A program made the position numbers and the translations under genes. Positions 22,561-23,525 of a stretch of 23,525 nucleotides of DNA are shown here, one piece after another; position 1 is the stretch's first letter; every line of letters begins with the position of its first letter. Location: NCBI GenBank assembly GCA_964624075.1, contig CAZUWH010000030.1:1-23525 (forward strand), written 5' to 3'. The notes beneath the pieces were generated by a model. It searched no databases. It saw nothing but the letters and a program-made list of their open reading frames with translations, and was not told where the DNA came from. This stretch comes from CAZUWH01 sp964624075 (GTDB lineage Bacteria; Pseudomonadota; Alphaproteobacteria; Rhodospirillales; Rhodospirillaceae).

Positions 22561-23305
22561 CTAGCAGCCATGCGGATAGGAACGTTCCGCCAGGCGCGGA
22601 ATAACATGTTTCAGCATGGCCCGCGCCGTGTCGGCATTGTGCCGCAGCACCGCAAGGATGCTTTCCACCAAGATATGGTTGTGTTTAGGATGCCAGCAAT
22701 CATAGCCGACGGTCGCGTAACACATCTCGGCCTCACGGGCTAGTTTGGCCTCTGGCATGTTGGTTATGCCAATGACATCACAATTCCCCGACCGATACAG
22801 GTTCGATTCGGCCAGGGTAGAAAACTGTGGTCCTTCCATCACCAGATAGGTGCCGTCCCGCTATAGGCGATGTTCATCGCCTGCAATGCTTCTGCCAGCG
22901 CATCCCCCAGCCGTGGACACGCCGGATGGCCAAATCCAATATGGGCGACGAGCCCGGTTCCGAAGAAACTTTTGACGCGGGTAAAAGTCCGGTCGATGAA
23001 CTGATCGACGATGATGAAGGTTCCCGGCGGCAGATGCTCTTTCATGGACCCCACCGCTGACACCGACAGAATGGCGGTCACGCCGGCCCGTTTCAGGACA
23101 TCAATGTTGGCCTGGAAATTCAATTCTGAGGGGGGATGCGATGACCGCGCCCATGCCGGGGGAGGAAAATCAGCTGCTGACCATCCAGTTCGCCGCACAG
23201 TAGCTCATCGGATGGACTGCCGAACGGGCTGTCCACCTTGACCCAGCGGGTATTGGTCAGACCTTCGATCCCATAAACGCCGCTTCCGCCAATGATGCTA
23301 ATCAC
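22561..23305 (-). pseudogene. mtnP: S-methyl-5'-thioadenosine phosphorylase, broken
   Basis: MtnP splits methylthioadenosine, a by-product of polyamine synthesis, to adenine and methylthioribose-1-phosphate. Leftward from GTG 23305 the frames read ISIIGGSGVYGIEGL and FLPRHGRGHRIPP. A one-base loss in the C6 run (plus-strand G6, 23130-23135) shifts the frame. SELNFQANIDVLKRAGVTAI through DQFIDRTFTRVKSFFGTGLV to MNIAY follows; a second one-base loss (about 22857-22862) leads to GTYLVMEGPQFSTLAESNLY and the end HVIPRLAERSYPHGC. Near 22706-22711 an in-frame deletion removes about four residues of ATVAMVTDYDCWH, leaving ATVGYDCWH, including one of the two adenine-binding Asp. Even with the frameshifts corrected the active site would be damaged. 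Confidence 0.88.
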
Positions 23306-23517
23306 TCCCTGTCTGTCATCCCCCCGTCCTCTTCGTCATGATCCTTTGCCTCTCGCAGAATGAAGCGGGCTTTAGTTATAACCGTGTTGTCCCCTTCGTC
23401 AAAGCGGCAGCAATCGCTGAATAGATGGAGACCTCTAACGGGCACGACGGTAATCAGAGGTGTCCACATACGGGACCCAGGCCAGTCACTTGAAATGGAA
23501 AGCACGCTGGAGCGCAA
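23302..23517 (-). CDS. Unidentified ORF upstream of mtnP, possibly partial
   Basis: A leftward frame of 71 codons (MRSSVLSISSDWPGSRMWTP through DNTVITKARFILREAKD to GGMTDRE) ends in TGA overlapping the GTG of mtnP (GTGA). This overlap is the main reason to think it is, or was, coding. The frame reaches close to the window edge and may begin outside. I recognise no domain. It might also be decayed sequence like its neighbour. Confidence 0.3.
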   Translation of the reverse strand: MRSSVLSISSDWPGSRMWTPLITVVPVRGLHLFSDCCRFDEGDNTVITKARFILREAKDHDEEDGGMTDRE

Positions 23518-23525
23518 ACCAACCG

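Noticed and set aside
17449..23442. Repeated 12-mer ACCTCTAACGGG at 17449 and 23431
   Set aside because: Repeats of this length are expected by chance in a 23.5-kb window counting both strands, and the flanks do not match.
1..23525. CRISPR arrays, insertion sequences, phage genes or toxin-antitoxin pairs
   Set aside because: I saw no regularly spaced repeats, no transposase, integrase or phage structural similarity in any frame, and no terminal inverted repeats with target duplications.

Overview
The window looks like a chromosomal segment of an alphaproteobacterium, most likely of the Rhodospirillales (Azospirillum/Magnetospirillum-like). The basis is a complete liv operon carrying an extra small DUF6867-like membrane gene, the order rarA-crcB-rluC, a znuA / zur-znuC-znuB divergon, bfd-bfr, and the style of the proteins. 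GC content is moderately high (my estimate, high fifties). No tRNA, rRNA, CRISPR array or intact mobile element was seen. One assembly gap (10 N, followed by 12 C) lies inside rarA.

The main character of the segment is selective gene decay. Housekeeping and transport genes are intact: hisI, znuA, znuC, znuB, glgA, bfd, bfr, livHMGF, DUF6867, livK, parA-like, copD-like, an inositol-monophosphatase-family gene, creA, crcB and rluC. Between them lie genes recognisable by homology but broken by stops, frameshifts and deletions: cheZ-like, a PAS/HisKA histidine kinase, cheW, zur, a membrane GGDEF protein, rarA and mtnP. The losses fall on chemotaxis and signalling, zinc repression, replication-fork maintenance and methylthioadenosine salvage. 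This suggests a lineage that recently became host-associated or otherwise entered reductive evolution, although some single-base lesions lie in homopolymers and could be sequencing errors.

Layout: 1-2.9 kb, decayed chemotaxis/signalling genes (cheZ +, kinase -, cheW -). 3.1-6.9 kb, zinc acquisition: znuA-hisI leftward, broken zur then znuC-znuB rightward, with a Zur-box-like palindrome between. 7.0-8.2 kb, a GT4 glycogen synthase. 8.7-9.4 kb, Bfd and bacterioferritin (iron storage and release). 9.4-10.2 kb, a long non-coding interval with tandem terminators and the liv promoter. 10.2-15.7 kb, the branched-chain amino-acid ABC importer. 16.0-17.1 kb, ParA-like ATPase plus CopD-like membrane protein. 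17.1-17.9 kb, decayed coiled-coil and GGDEF genes. 18.1-19.6 kb, convergent IMPase and creA. 19.8-22.4 kb, broken rarA, then crcB and rluC. 22.5-23.5 kb, broken mtnP leftward and an unidentified ORF end.

Functionally, ZnuABC imports zinc across both membranes' periplasmic route, but its repressor is broken, so the system may be constitutively on. LivKHMGF imports branched-chain amino acids. Bfr stores iron and Bfd helps release it. All identifications are by reading motifs and remembered family sequences; no database search was run.
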